A stretch of DNA of 64,000 nucleotides from Streptomyces sp. CB02366 (GCF_001905905.1 NZ_LIVT01000006.1:49702-113701), one strand, 5' to 3'. Shown: positions 1-8,917, numbered from the stretch's first letter. Translations and numbers: made by a program. The notes: generated from the sequence alone by a model not told the origin.

Positions 1-741
1 ACGGCCCGCCACCTCGCGGTAGGCGTCCACGTCGCGGATCTGGAGGAACGGGCCGTCGATCGCCTGGAGGTCGTGGGCGCGGGCGGCCATCAGGATGCGC
101 ATCAGGATGTAGTGGTAGGCGTCCGCCGGGTAGCCGGGCGGCTGCTGGCCGACGACCAGGGTCTTCATGTTGATCGACGCCATGAAGTCGGCGGGGCCGA
201 AGATCAGCGTCTCCAGCCGGGGCGAGGCCGCTGCGATGTCGTCGATGTTCACCAGGCCCTTGGCGTTCTCGATCTGCGCCTCGATGCCGATCCTCCCGAC
301 CTCGAAGCCCATCGTCTTCTCGATCTGGGTGAGCAGCAGGTCCAGCGCCACGACCTGCTGGGCGTCCTGGACCTTCGGCAGCATGATGCAGTCGAGGTGG
401 GGGCCCGCGCCCTCGACGACCGTGACGACGTCCCGGTACGTCCAGTGCGTGGTCCAGTCGTTGACCCGCACGACCCGGGTCTTGCCGCTCCAGTCGCCGT
501 TGTTGAGCGCGTCCACGATGTGGTGGCGCGCGCCCTCCTTGGCGAGCGGGGCGCAGGCGTCCTCCAGGTCCAGGAAGACCTGGTCCGCCGGGAGGCCCTG
601 GGCCTTCTCCAGGAAGCGCGGGTTGGAGCCCGGCACGGCCAGACACGAACGGCGCGGGCGCAGCCGGTTGACCGGGGAGTGCGCGGCGGAGCCGCTGTCC
701 GCCGGGGCGGTGGCGGGCGACGGGTGGGCGGGCGTGGTCAT
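1..741 (-). CDS. HpcH/HpaI aldolase/citrate lyase family CoA lyase (malyl/beta-methylmalyl-CoA lyase-like), 3' end outside window
   Basis: About 247 N-terminal residues are visible; the C-terminus lies beyond base 1. The frame shows the CitE/HpcH fold: an SCLAVPGSNPRFLEKA start (first strand), VFLDLEDACAP (Mg and CoA site), a MLPKVQDA strand and EAQIENAKGLVNI. In this setting the enzyme most likely cleaves beta-methylmalyl-CoA and/or malyl-CoA, the C-C cleavage step of the ethylmalonyl-CoA pathway in the cytoplasm. The ATG at 741 overlaps the stop of the mutase gene upstream (ATGA), so the two are translationally coupled. Family assignment is firm; exact substrate is inferred from the neighbours. 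Confidence 0.9.
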   Translation of the reverse strand, partial: MTTPAHPSPATAPADSGSAAHSPVNRLRPRRSCLAVPGSNPRFLEKAQGLPADQVFLDLEDACAPLAKEGARHHIVDALNNGDWSGKTRVVRVNDWTTHWTYRDVVTVVEGAGPHLDCIMLPKVQDAQQVVALDLLLTQIEKTMGFEVGRIGIEAQIENAKGLVNIDDIAAASPRLETLIFGPADFMASINMKTLVVGQQPPGYPADAYHYILMRILMAARAHDLQAIDGPFLQIRDVDAYREVAGR

Positions 742-2750
742 GCGGGGACCTCCAGAGGGTCGAGCTTGTTCGCTTTCCGGATCTCGTCGACGATACGGCC
801 GATGATCTCGGTGATGCCGAAGTCCTTCGGGGTGAAGACGGCGGCCACACCGGCTTCGACGAGCGCCGCGGCGTCGGCCGGCGGGATGATGCCGCCGGCG
901 ATCACCGGGATGTCCGCGGCCCCGGCGTCGCGCAGCCGGCGCAGCACGTCGGGCACCAGCTCCGCGTGCGAGCCGGACAGGATGGACAGGCCCACGCAGT
1001 GCACGTCCTCGGCGAGCGCGGCGTCGGTGATCTGCTCGGGGGTCAGCCGGATGCCCTGGTAGACCACCTCGAACCCGGCGTCCCTGGCCCGTACGGCGAT
1101 CTGCTCGGCTCCGTTGGAGTGGCCGTCCAGGCCGGGCTTGCCGACCAGCAGGCGCAGCCGTCCCACGCCGAGGTCGGCCGCGGTCCGGGCGACCTTCTCG
1201 CGGACCAGGGCGAGCGTGCTGCCGGGCTCGGCGGCGACCGCGACCGGGGCCGAGGAGACCCCGGTGGGGGCGCGGAACTCGCCGAAGACGTCCCGCAGCG
1301 CCCAGGACCACTCGCCGGTGGTGACGCCCGCGCGGGCGCACTCGACGGTGGCCTCCATCATGTTCTCGGTGCCGGCCGCGGCCTTCTTCAGCGCGGCCAG
1401 CGCCTCGGAGGCGCGCGCCTCGTCGCGGTTGTCGCGCCACTCGTGCAGCGCGGCGACGACCCGGGCCTCGTTCTCGGGGTCGACCGTCATGATGGCGCCG
1501 TCGAGGTCGGAGGTGAGCGGGTTGGGCTCGGTGGACTCGTAGACGTTGACGCCGACGATCTTCTCCTCGCCGGTCTCGATCCGGGCCCGCCGGGCCGCGT
1601 GCGAGGCGACCAGTTCGGACTTGAGATAACCGGACTCGACGGCCGCCATCGCGCCGCCCATCTGCTGGATGCGGTCGATCTCCGCCAGCGACTCCTCGAC
1701 CAGGGCCTCCACCTTGGCCTCGATGACGTGGGAACCGGCGAAGATGTCCTCGTACTCCAGCAGATCGCTCTCGTGGGCCAGCACCTGCTGGATACGGAGC
1801 GACCACTGCTGGTCCCAGGGCCGGGGCAGCCCCAGCGCCTCGTTCCAGGCCGGCAGCTGCACCGCGCGGGCGCGGGCGTCCTTGGAGAGGGTGACGGCCA
1901 GCATCTCCAGGACGATGCGCTGGACGTTGTTCTCCGGCTGCGCCTCGGTCAGGCCGAGGGAGTTGACCTGGACGCCGTAGCGGAAGCGGCGCTGCTTGGC
2001 GTCGGTGATGCCGTACCGCTCCCGGGTGACGCGGTCCCAGATGCGGCCGAAGGCGCGCATCTTGCACATCTCCTCGATGAAGCGGACGCCCGCGTTCACG
2101 AAGAACGAGATGCGGGCGACCACGTCACCGAACTTCTCCTCGGGCACCTGGCCCGAGTCGCGGACCGCGTCGAGCACCGCGACGGCGGTCGACATGGCGT
2201 ACGCGATCTCCTGGACCGGGGTGGCGCCCGCCTCCTGGAGGTGGTAGCTGCAGATGTTGATCGGGTTCCACTTGGGGATGCGGTTGACCGTGTACGTGAT
2301 CATGTCCGTGGTCAGCCGCAGCGAGGGAGCCGGCGGGAAGACGTGCGTCCCGCGCGAGAGGTACTCCTTCACGATGTCGTTCTGGGTGGTCCCCTGGAGC
2401 TTGGCCGGGTCGGCCCCCTGCTCCTCCGCCACCACCTGGTAGAGCGCCAGCAGCCACATGGCGGTCGCGTTGATCGTCATCGAGGTGTTCATCTGCTCCA
2501 GGGGGATGTCCTGGAACAGCCGCCGCATGTCACCGAGGTGCGAGACGGGGACGCCGACACGGCCCACCTCGCCGCGGGCGAGGATGTGGTCCGGGTCGTA
2601 TCCGGTCTGCGTCGGCAGATCGAAGGCGACCGAGAGACCCGTCTGGCCCTTGGCGAGGTTGCGGCGGTACAGCTCGTTGGACGCCTCGGCGGTCGAGTGG
2701 CCGGCGTACGTCCGCATGAGCCAGGGCCGGTCCTTCTGACGCTCGTTCAT
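738..2750 (-). CDS. ecm: ethylmalonyl-CoA mutase (MeaA-like), coenzyme B12-dependent
   Basis: 670 residues, single-chain B12-dependent acyl-CoA mutase. The N-terminal ~500 residues form the substrate TIM barrel (GLSVAFDLPTQTGYDP, NTSMTINATA, QNDIVKEYLSRGT). The C-terminal ~130 residues are the cobalamin-binding domain with the DxHxxG signature in KPGLDGHSNGAEQ and a GG-containing turn near VIAGGIIPP. It interconverts (2R)-ethylmalonyl-CoA and methylsuccinyl-CoA. A methylmalonyl-CoA mutase would be longer or two-subunit; direct adjacency to ccr argues for the ethylmalonyl enzyme. Nine bases separate it from ccr upstream and it overlaps the lyase gene downstream by 4 bases, so ccr-ecm-lyase is one operon. 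Confidence 0.93.
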   Translation of the reverse strand: MNERQKDRPWLMRTYAGHSTAEASNELYRRNLAKGQTGLSVAFDLPTQTGYDPDHILARGEVGRVGVPVSHLGDMRRLFQDIPLEQMNTSMTINATAMWLLALYQVVAEEQGADPAKLQGTTQNDIVKEYLSRGTHVFPPAPSLRLTTDMITYTVNRIPKWNPINICSYHLQEAGATPVQEIAYAMSTAVAVLDAVRDSGQVPEEKFGDVVARISFFVNAGVRFIEEMCKMRAFGRIWDRVTRERYGITDAKQRRFRYGVQVNSLGLTEAQPENNVQRIVLEMLAVTLSKDARARAVQLPAWNEALGLPRPWDQQWSLRIQQVLAHESDLLEYEDIFAGSHVIEAKVEALVEESLAEIDRIQQMGGAMAAVESGYLKSELVASHAARRARIETGEEKIVGVNVYESTEPNPLTSDLDGAIMTVDPENEARVVAALHEWRDNRDEARASEALAALKKAAAGTENMMEATVECARAGVTTGEWSWALRDVFGEFRAPTGVSSAPVAVAAEPGSTLALVREKVARTAADLGVGRLRLLVGKPGLDGHSNGAEQIAVRARDAGFEVVYQGIRLTPEQITDAALAEDVHCVGLSILSGSHAELVPDVLRRLRDAGAADIPVIAGGIIPPADAAALVEAGVAAVFTPKDFGITEIIGRIVDEIRKANKLDPLEVPA

Positions 2751-2759
2751 CGCGGAACC

Positions 2760-4097
2760 TCAGACGTTGCGGAAGCGGTTGATGGCGTCGATGTGCTGCT
2801 CGCGCATTTCCTGGTCGCGCACGCCCAGGCCCTCGCGGGGGGCCAGCGCCAGGACGCCGACCTTGCCCTGGTGCAGGTTGCGGTGGACGTCGTACGCCGC
2901 CTGGCCGGTGTCCTCCAGCGCGTACGTCTTCGAGAGCGTCGGGTGGATCTTGCCCTTGGCGATGAGGCGGTTGGCCTCCCACGCCTCGCGGTAGTTGGCG
3001 AAGTGGGAGCCGATGATGCGCTTGAGGGACATCCACAGGTAGCGGTTGTCGTACTCGTGCATGTAGCCGGAGGTGGAGGCGCAGGTGGTGATGGTGCCGC
3101 CCTTGCGGGTGACGTAGACCGAGGCGCCGAAGGTCTCGCGGCCCGGGTGCTCGAAGACGATGTCGATGTCCTCGCCGCCGGTGAACTCGCGGATGCGCTT
3201 GCCGAAGCGCTTCCACTCCTTGGGGTCCTGGGTGCGCTCGTCCTTCCAGAACCTGTAGCCCTCGGCGTTGCGGTCGATGACCGCCTCCGCGCCCATGGCC
3301 CGGCAGATCTCGGCCTTCTCGGGGGAGGAGACGACGCAGACCGGGTTGGCGCCGCCGGCCAGCGCGAACTGGGTGGCGTAGGAGCCGAGTCCGCCGCTGG
3401 CGCCCCAGATCAGCACGTTGTCGCCCTGCTTCATGCCCGCGCCGTTGCGCGAGACGAGCTGGCGGTAGGCGGTCGAGTTGACCAGGCCGGGGGCGGCGGC
3501 CTCCTCCCAGCTGAGGTGCCGGGGCTTGGGCATCAGCTGGTTGGACTTGACGAGCGCGATCTCGGCGAGGCCGCCGAAGTTCGTCTCGAACCCCCAGATG
3601 CGCTGCTCGGGGTCGAGCATCGTGTCGTTGTGGCCGTCGGAGGACTCCAGCTCGACCGAGAGGCAGTGCGCGACGACCTCGTCGCCCGGGTTCCAGGCGT
3701 TCACGCCGGGGCCGGTGCGCAGGACGACGCCCGCCAGGTCGGAGCCGATGACGTGGTACGGCAGGTCGTGGCGCTTGGTCAGCTCGCTGAGCTTTCCGTA
3801 GCGCTCCAGGAAGTTGAAGGTCGAGACCGGCTCGAAGATCGAGGTCCAGACGGAGTTGTAGTTCACCGAACTGGCCATGACGGCGACGAGGGCCTCGCCG
3901 GGACCGAGTTCGGGGACCGGGACGTCGTCCAGGTGGATCGACTTGCGGGGGTCCTTGTCACGGGACTCCAGGCCCGCGAACATCTCCGCCTCGTCCTTGT
4001 GCACGGTGATCGCGCGGTAGGACTCGGGGAGGGACAGAGCCGCGAAGTCCGCTGCGGTGCTGTCCTGCGACTGAATCGCGTCCAGGATTTCCTTCAC
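2760..4097 (-). CDS. ccr: crotonyl-CoA carboxylase/reductase
   Basis: 445 residues, MDR superfamily. It reduces and carboxylates crotonyl-CoA to (2S)-ethylmalonyl-CoA with NADPH and CO2, the committed step of the ethylmalonyl-CoA pathway and a source of C4 extender units for polyketides. The four CO2-pocket residues described for the Kitasatospora enzyme (Asn81, Phe170, Glu171, His365) occur here at the same numbers: N81 in VNYNSVW, F170-E171 in WGFETNF, H365 in GSHFAN. The nucleotide site is WGASGGLGSYA (231-241). The start is GTG at 4097 behind CCGGAGG; no ATG upstream fits. First gene of the operon. Confidence 0.97.
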   Translation of the reverse strand: MKEILDAIQSQDSTAADFAALSLPESYRAITVHKDEAEMFAGLESRDKDPRKSIHLDDVPVPELGPGEALVAVMASSVNYNSVWTSIFEPVSTFNFLERYGKLSELTKRHDLPYHVIGSDLAGVVLRTGPGVNAWNPGDEVVAHCLSVELESSDGHNDTMLDPEQRIWGFETNFGGLAEIALVKSNQLMPKPRHLSWEEAAAPGLVNSTAYRQLVSRNGAGMKQGDNVLIWGASGGLGSYATQFALAGGANPVCVVSSPEKAEICRAMGAEAVIDRNAEGYRFWKDERTQDPKEWKRFGKRIREFTGGEDIDIVFEHPGRETFGASVYVTRKGGTITTCASTSGYMHEYDNRYLWMSLKRIIGSHFANYREAWEANRLIAKGKIHPTLSKTYALEDTGQAAYDVHRNLHQGKVGVLALAPREGLGVRDQEMREQHIDAINRFRNV

Positions 4098-4321
4098 GGT
4101 GTTGCCTCCGGTGATGCGCGTCGAGGGAACGCTTGAGGGGCCCTGCTGGCAGGGGGGTGCTGTCTGGAGGTGTTGCCGTCGGTTCGGCGGGTGGAACTCG
4201 GCTTTGCCCGGTGGAGCAGAAGGGTGCCTGTGACGCAGGCGTCCGGGCGCGCAGCACGGTGGTTGCGGGGACAGCCGGCGTACGTGTGAGGTCTCAGCAC
4301 GCCGGCCGCCCGGACACCATC

Positions 4322-4363
4322 AACGTATGGCACTCCGTGACACCTGACAAGGCACCCAGTGCC
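4322..4363 (-). promoter_or_regulatory. ccr promoter with two overlapping GGCAC-N3-GTGnC sites
   Basis: On the minus strand a TTGTCA -35 (plus 4345-4350) is followed after 17 bases by TACGTT as -10 (plus 4322-4327), a good vegetative-type promoter about 225 bases before the GTG of ccr. Two dyads share the form GGCAC-N3-GTG(A/C)C: 4329-4341 sits in the -35/-10 spacer and 4351-4363 abuts the -35 on its upstream side, exactly 22 bp apart (two helical turns). This is the geometry of a repressor that bridges the promoter. The rest of the 351-base gap 4098-4448 shows no gene; the ccr leader is long and GC-rich. Confidence 0.55.
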
Positions 4364-4448
4364 AACAATTTCTCTCACTTGTCATCTCGTAGGCACGCAT
4401 GAGCAACACGATGGGCGTTACGAGACGTTCTGTCCTGCTGGCATGCGG

Positions 4449-5246
4449 TTACCGCCCCGCCCGGTACACATACGGCGTCGTCGTGGCGAGCGCCGTGAAG
4501 CCGAGCCGGGCCAGGATCGGGGCCGACAGCGCGCTCGCGTCGACCTGGAGGAAGCGGTAGCCCCGCTCGGCGGCGATCCGCGCCCGGTGCGCGACCAGGG
4601 CCCGGTAGAGGCCCCTGCCCCGCCACCCGGGAACCGTTCCGCCGCCCCAGAGCCCGCAGAAGCCCGTACCGGGGTACAGCTCCATCCGGGCCGAGCTGAC
4701 CGGCTCCCCGCCCGCCAGGGCCACCAGCGCGACGACCTCGTCCGGGGCCCGCTCCAGCCGCGTCAGCACCTGGTGGCGCAGCCGCCCGGAGTCCGTGCCG
4801 AAGGCCCGCTCATGGGCCAGGGCCATCAGACCGGCCCCGGCCGCGTCGGTCACCGGGCGCAGCTCGACCCCCGTGGGCGGCTTCGCCCCCGGCAGCGCGG
4901 TCAGCACCCCGACCGGGGCGACGAGCAGCGTCTCGGGCGGCTCGGCCGCGAAACCGGCCCCCCGCAGCCGCTCGCCCAGATCGGCCGGGCCGTCGTGGGA
5001 GTAGAGCTTCCACTCGAACCCCTCGTGGCCGAGCCCTTCCCAGTACGCGATCTGGGCCGCGATCGCCGCGTCGGCCCCCGCCGCGTCCAGGCCCGGCTCG
5101 GACCAGACCACCCCATTCCAGTCGTGCGGGCCGCCCACCTGGCGGACCAGGGGCCCGGCCCGCTCGACGCGGACGCCGGGCCCGTCGGGGCGGGCGCGCT
5201 CCCGCAGTTCGCGGTCGAACAGTTCACGGATCTCGGTGGGTCGCAT
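4449..5246 (-). CDS. GNAT-family N-acetyltransferase
   Basis: 265 residues, starting at ATG 5246. The C-terminal half carries the acetyl-CoA site: VPGWRGRGLYRALVAHR matches the R/Q-x-x-G-x-G/A loop, followed by a long helix and the LARLGFTALATTTPYVY end typical of GNATs. The N-terminal ~130 residues look like a degenerate second GNAT-like half (WEGLGHEGFEWKLYSHD). Substrate is unknown. It reads away from the Mrr nuclease gene across 155 bases, in which GAAGTGA occurs twice, 11 bp apart (5360-5366 and 5371-5377), a possible operator. Confidence 0.8.
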   Translation of the reverse strand: MRPTEIRELFDRELRERARPDGPGVRVERAGPLVRQVGGPHDWNGVVWSEPGLDAAGADAAIAAQIAYWEGLGHEGFEWKLYSHDGPADLGERLRGAGFAAEPPETLLVAPVGVLTALPGAKPPTGVELRPVTDAAGAGLMALAHERAFGTDSGRLRHQVLTRLERAPDEVVALVALAGGEPVSSARMELYPGTGFCGLWGGGTVPGWRGRGLYRALVAHRARIAAERGYRFLQVDASALSAPILARLGFTALATTTPYVYRAGR

Positions 5247-5401
5247 CCGCGCACCTCAGCACGGCGGCGGCCGAGGGGCCAGCGGATTTCGGCCGGCACC
5301 GCGCCGGACGCCCCCGCCGGGCGCGTCGAAAGCGCCGAACGGGGCACACGGTCCGACAGGAAGTGATCTTGAAGTGACGAGAGGGCAGGGGTGGGGCAGC
5401 G

Positions 5402-6184
5402 ATGGCGATACCGATCCGCCGCAGACGGGGCGACCGGCAGGGGCGGGCCTCCTTCGACCTCCGGCGCACCTCCTTCGGCTTCGCCCTGATCGCTCTGGTC
5501 GTCGCGGGCGGCGGGCTGGCCCTGCGCGCGGCCTGGGAGAGCGCCGTCCGCCACCCGGTCGTCGCCGTGCTCGTGGTCCTCCCGCTGCTGACCGCGGCCG
5601 TCCTGGCGCCGCGCCGCCGCCGACGCGCCCGGCGGGTCGCGGAGGCCGTCACCGAGACCGCGTACGACATCGTCGAAGAGGGCCTCGCGGAGCTGGACGC
5701 CGCCCAGGCGGACCGCGCCCAGGCCCCTCCCGCGCCCCCGGAACCGGCCGGACCCCCCGTCGACTACGCCCGGCTCGACCCGTACGCCTTCGAGGAGGCC
5801 GTCGCCGCACTCTGCCGCCGCGACGGCTGCGCCGACGCCGAAGTGGTGGGCGGCGCGGGCGACCTGGGCGCCGATGTGCTGGGCACCACCCCGGACGGCC
5901 GCCGCCTCGTCGTCCAGTGCAAGCGCTACGGGGAGGAGAACCGGGCCGGCTCGCAGGACCTCCAGCGCTTCGGCGGCACCTGCTACGCCGTGCACGCGGC
6001 GGACGTCGCGCTCGTCGTCTCCACCGGCGGCTTCACCGACCCCGCCCTCGACTACGCGGAGCAGTGCGCCATCCTCTGCTACGGCCCCGAGGAACTCGCC
6101 GCCTGGAGCGAGGGCGCCGCACCCCCGCCCTGGGAGGCGGTGGCCCCCGTCGAGCGGCGGGAGGCCAAGGTCAGCGGTCCTTGA
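5402..6184 (+). CDS. membrane-anchored Mrr-type restriction endonuclease
   Basis: 260 residues. A basic N-terminus is followed by two hydrophobic helices (about 25-43 and 51-68) and an Arg-rich stretch, then an Mrr_cat domain (about 121-240). The PD-(D/E)xK core is visible: Glu in FEEAV, Asp in GADVLG (about 158) and QCK in VVQCKRY (about 172), then the family's TGGFTDPALDYAEQ segment. Such proteins cut DNA, often modified or foreign, but tethering to the membrane is characteristic of a separate actinobacterial group of unproven role. No methyltransferase lies nearby. Its 3' end overlaps the TetR gene tail to tail by 14 bases. Confidence 0.85.
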   Translation: MAIPIRRRRGDRQGRASFDLRRTSFGFALIALVVAGGGLALRAAWESAVRHPVVAVLVVLPLLTAAVLAPRRRRRARRVAEAVTETAYDIVEEGLAELDAAQADRAQAPPAPPEPAGPPVDYARLDPYAFEEAVAALCRRDGCADAEVVGGAGDLGADVLGTTPDGRRLVVQCKRYGEENRAGSQDLQRFGGTCYAVHAADVALVVSTGGFTDPALDYAEQCAILCYGPEELAAWSEGAAPPPWEAVAPVERREAKVSGP

Positions 6185-6983
6185 GCGCCTGCTGGATGGT
6201 CCTCATGACCTCCTCCAGCGGGGCGTCGGTACGCGCCACCGCCACGAGCACCTCGCCGTCCGCGGCCACCGACGCCGCGGGCCGCTCCGGCTCGTTCCCC
6301 GCGGTGCGGCCCGCCCCGATGCCGGTGCCGAAGGTGTCGCGGACGATGGCGAAGGCGCGGTCGAGCTGCGCCTCCACATCGCCCTGCCCGCCCGCCCGCA
6401 GCCAGCGGCGCAGCACGTGGTTGTGCGCGGTGACCACGGCGGACGCGGCGACCTCCGCGAGCAGCGGGTCGTCGTTGCCCACATGGTGGTCGCGCTCGTC
6501 GAAGTGGCCCAGGAGATAGCGGGTGAACAGCCGCTCGTAGCGGGCCACCGACGCGATCTCGGCCTCCCGGAGGGTAGGTACCTCACGGGTCAGTTTGTAG
6601 CGGGCCACGGAGACGGCGGGCTTGGCCGCGTACATCTTCATGACTTCCTTGATGCCCCGGCAGACGGTGTCGAGCGGATGCTCGTGCGCGGGGGCGGCGT
6701 TGAGGACCGCCTCGGCCCTGACGAGGGTGTCGTCGTGGTCCGGGAAGATGGCCTCTTCCTTGGAGCGGAAGTGCCGGAAGAAGGTCCTGCGGGCGACGCC
6801 CGCGGCGCCCGCGATCTCGTCGACGGTGGTCGCCTCGTACCCCTTCGTGGCGAAGAGCTCCATCGCGGCGGCGGCCAGTTCGCGGCGCATCTTGAGCCGT
6901 TGGGCGGCCGCCCGCGTCCCCGCGGTGGTCTCCGGGGCGTCGGTCGCGGCGGTGGCACGGGGTGACTTGGCGGGCTGGGACAT
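6171..6983 (-). CDS. TetR/AcrR-family transcriptional regulator
   Basis: 270 residues from the chosen ATG at 6983. The N-terminal HTH is clear (TTVDEIAGAAGVARRTFFRHF then SKEEAIF, about 55-85), and the C-terminal ~180 residues form the ligand/dimer part (LLGHFDERDHHVGND). An upstream in-frame ATG at 7001 is possible, but neither has a good ribosome site. A TACGTT hexamer ends 6 bases before the 6983 ATG, which would suit a leaderless transcript. It sits between the ccr operon and a 3-hydroxyacyl-CoA dehydrogenase, so control of acyl-CoA metabolism is a reasonable inference. Confidence 0.88.
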   Translation of the reverse strand: MSQPAKSPRATAATDAPETTAGTRAAAQRLKMRRELAAAAMELFATKGYEATTVDEIAGAAGVARRTFFRHFRSKEEAIFPDHDDTLVRAEAVLNAAPAHEHPLDTVCRGIKEVMKMYAAKPAVSVARYKLTREVPTLREAEIASVARYERLFTRYLLGHFDERDHHVGNDDPLLAEVAASAVVTAHNHVLRRWLRAGGQGDVEAQLDRAFAIVRDTFGTGIGAGRTAGNEPERPAASVAADGEVLVAVARTDAPLEEVMRTIQQALKDR

Positions 6984-7074
6984 GGCATGAACGTAACCCA
7001 TCGGTGCAGGAGAGCGCGCCTGCGGGGGCGGGCCGCCGGAGGGCCCCAGCAACCCGCCCCACCCGGCTCCCGGG

Positions 7075-8856
7075 TCAGCGACGGGCATATTCGCGGAAGC
7101 CGCGCCCCGTCTTGCGGCCGAGGCAGCCCGCCGCGACCAGGTGCTCCAGCAGGGGGGCGGGCGCCAGGCCCGGGTCGCGGAACTCCTGGTGCAGCACCTT
7201 CTCGATGGCCAGCGAGACGTCCAGGCCGACCACGTCGAGCAGTTCGAACGGGCCCATCGGGTACCCGCCGCCCAGCTTCATCGCCGCGTCGATGTCGTCC
7301 AGCGAGGCGTAGTGCTGCTCCACCATCTTGATCGCGTTGTTGAGGTACGGGAACAGCAGCGCGTTCACGATGAACCCGGCCCGGTCCCCGCAGTCCACCG
7401 GGTGCTTGCGGATCGTCGCGCAGACCGCGCGGACCGTGGCGTGCACGTCGTCGGCGGTCAGGACCGTACGGACCACCTCGACCAGCTTCATCGCCGGGGC
7501 CGGATTGAAGAAGTGCATCCCGACGACGTCCTCGGGACGTGTCGTGGCCCGCGCGATGGCGACGACCGGCAGCGAGGAGGTGGTGGTGGCGAGCACCGCG
7601 CCCGGGCGGCAGACCTTGTCCAGCGCGGCGAACAGCTGCTGCTTGACCTCCAGGTCCTCCGCGACCGCCTCCACGGCGAGATCGACCTCCGCGAACGCGT
7701 CCAGCGAACCGGCCGCCGTGATCCGGCCCAGCGTCTCGTCCCGGGCCCCGGCGGTCAGCCGCCCCCTGGCCACCGACCGCTCCAGCGACTTCGCGATCCG
7801 CCCCTTGGCGAGATCCGCCTTCTCCTGGCTCCGGGCCGCCAGCACCACGCCGTACCCGGCCTTCGCGAAGACCTCCGCGATGCCCGACGCCATGGTGCCG
7901 GAGCCCGCGACGCCCACCGACGCCACCGCGCGCCCCGCGCCCGCCTCCGCGTCGGCCGCCGGGGTCAGCGCGTCCGGCACCACGACCTGGCCGCCCGGCG
8001 CGTCGTACGTGTAGAAGCCGCGCCCGGCCTTCCGCCCGGTCAGACCGGCGCCGCTGAGCTGGCCGAGGACGGGGGCCGGCGCGTGCAGCCGGTCGTGGGA
8101 CTCGGCGTACATGGCCTCCAGGACCGTGCGGGCGGTGTCGATCCCGATCAGGTCGAGCAGGGCGAGGGGGCCCATGGGCAGCCCGCAGCCCAGCTTCATC
8201 GCCGCGTCGATGTCCTCACGGGAGGCGTAGTTCGCCTCGTACATCGCGGCGGCCTGGTTGAGGTAGCCGAAGAGCAGCCCGTCCGCGACGAACCCGGGCC
8301 GGTCGCCGACCGCGACCGGCTCCTTGCCCAGCTCCCGGGCGAGCGCGGTGACGGCCTCCACGGCGGGCGGGGCGGTCAGCACCGAGGAGACCACCTCGAC
8401 CAGCTTCATCGCGGGCGCCGGGTTGAAGAAGTGCAGGCCGAGCACGCGCTCGGGGCGCTGCGACTCGGCGGCCAGCCGGGTCACCGACAGGGCGTTGGTG
8501 CCGGTGGCCAGGATCGCGGTGGGGGAGACGATCGCGTCGAGCTCCCGGAACACCTGCTGCTTGATCTCGTACGTTTCGGGCACCACCTCGATGACCAGTT
8601 CGGCGCCGGCGGCGGCCCGGAGGGTGTCCGACGTACGGAACCGGGCGAGCACGGCGGTCCGCTCCTGCTCGGTGATCCTCCCGCGGCCCACGGCACGCGC
8701 GGTGGACGCTTCGAGGGAGGCGACGGCCCCGCGTGCGGCCGTCTCGCTGATGTCGATGCCGATGACCTCGCGGCCCGCGCGGGCCAGGACCTCGGCGATG
8801 CCGGCGCCCATGGTGCCGAGGCCGACGACGGCGATGGTGGAGAGAGGGGTGTCCAT
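7075..8856 (-). CDS. 3-hydroxyacyl-CoA dehydrogenase, tandem-duplicated single chain
   Basis: 593 residues made of two consecutive, complete copies of the 3-hydroxybutyryl-CoA dehydrogenase unit. Each has a Rossmann motif (IAVVGLGTMGAGIAEV near residue 5; VGVAGSGTMASGIAEV near 310), an HFFNPAPAMKLVEVV segment with the catalytic His, and a C-terminal GLPMGPLALLDLIG or GYPMGPFELLDVVG helix pair. It oxidises or reduces 3-hydroxybutyryl-type CoA esters with NAD(P) and could supply crotonyl-CoA to Ccr via a crotonase. Start ATG at 8856 has a GGAG site; the longer frame upstream lacks one. Ordinary family members are about 285-310 residues. Confidence 0.93.
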   Translation of the reverse strand: MDTPLSTIAVVGLGTMGAGIAEVLARAGREVIGIDISETAARGAVASLEASTARAVGRGRITEQERTAVLARFRTSDTLRAAAGAELVIEVVPETYEIKQQVFRELDAIVSPTAILATGTNALSVTRLAAESQRPERVLGLHFFNPAPAMKLVEVVSSVLTAPPAVEAVTALARELGKEPVAVGDRPGFVADGLLFGYLNQAAAMYEANYASREDIDAAMKLGCGLPMGPLALLDLIGIDTARTVLEAMYAESHDRLHAPAPVLGQLSGAGLTGRKAGRGFYTYDAPGGQVVVPDALTPAADAEAGAGRAVASVGVAGSGTMASGIAEVFAKAGYGVVLAARSQEKADLAKGRIAKSLERSVARGRLTAGARDETLGRITAAGSLDAFAEVDLAVEAVAEDLEVKQQLFAALDKVCRPGAVLATTTSSLPVVAIARATTRPEDVVGMHFFNPAPAMKLVEVVRTVLTADDVHATVRAVCATIRKHPVDCGDRAGFIVNALLFPYLNNAIKMVEQHYASLDDIDAAMKLGGGYPMGPFELLDVVGLDVSLAIEKVLHQEFRDPGLAPAPLLEHLVAAGCLGRKTGRGFREYARR

Positions 8857-8917
8857 CACGGGACTCCAGGGTGAGTGACGACTGGGGGAGCACGGCGCGC
8901 GCGGCGATGAGGGAGCG

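Noticed and set aside
1..4097. Possibility that the ccr genes mark a polyketide gene cluster
   Set aside because: No PKS, NRPS, ACP or tailoring genes follow; the order ccr-ecm-lyase is the primary-metabolic ethylmalonyl-CoA operon.
966..4136. A 1056-codon open frame on the plus strand opposite ccr and ecm
   Set aside because: It is the antisense shadow of two unmistakable enzymes; its translation is Gly/Val/Arg/Asp-rich with no domain, as expected from high-GC third-position bias.
5402..7088. Mrr nuclease with GNAT and TetR as a restriction or toxin-antitoxin island
   Set aside because: No methyltransferase, specificity subunit or small antitoxin gene; the neighbours look chromosomal and of similar base composition.
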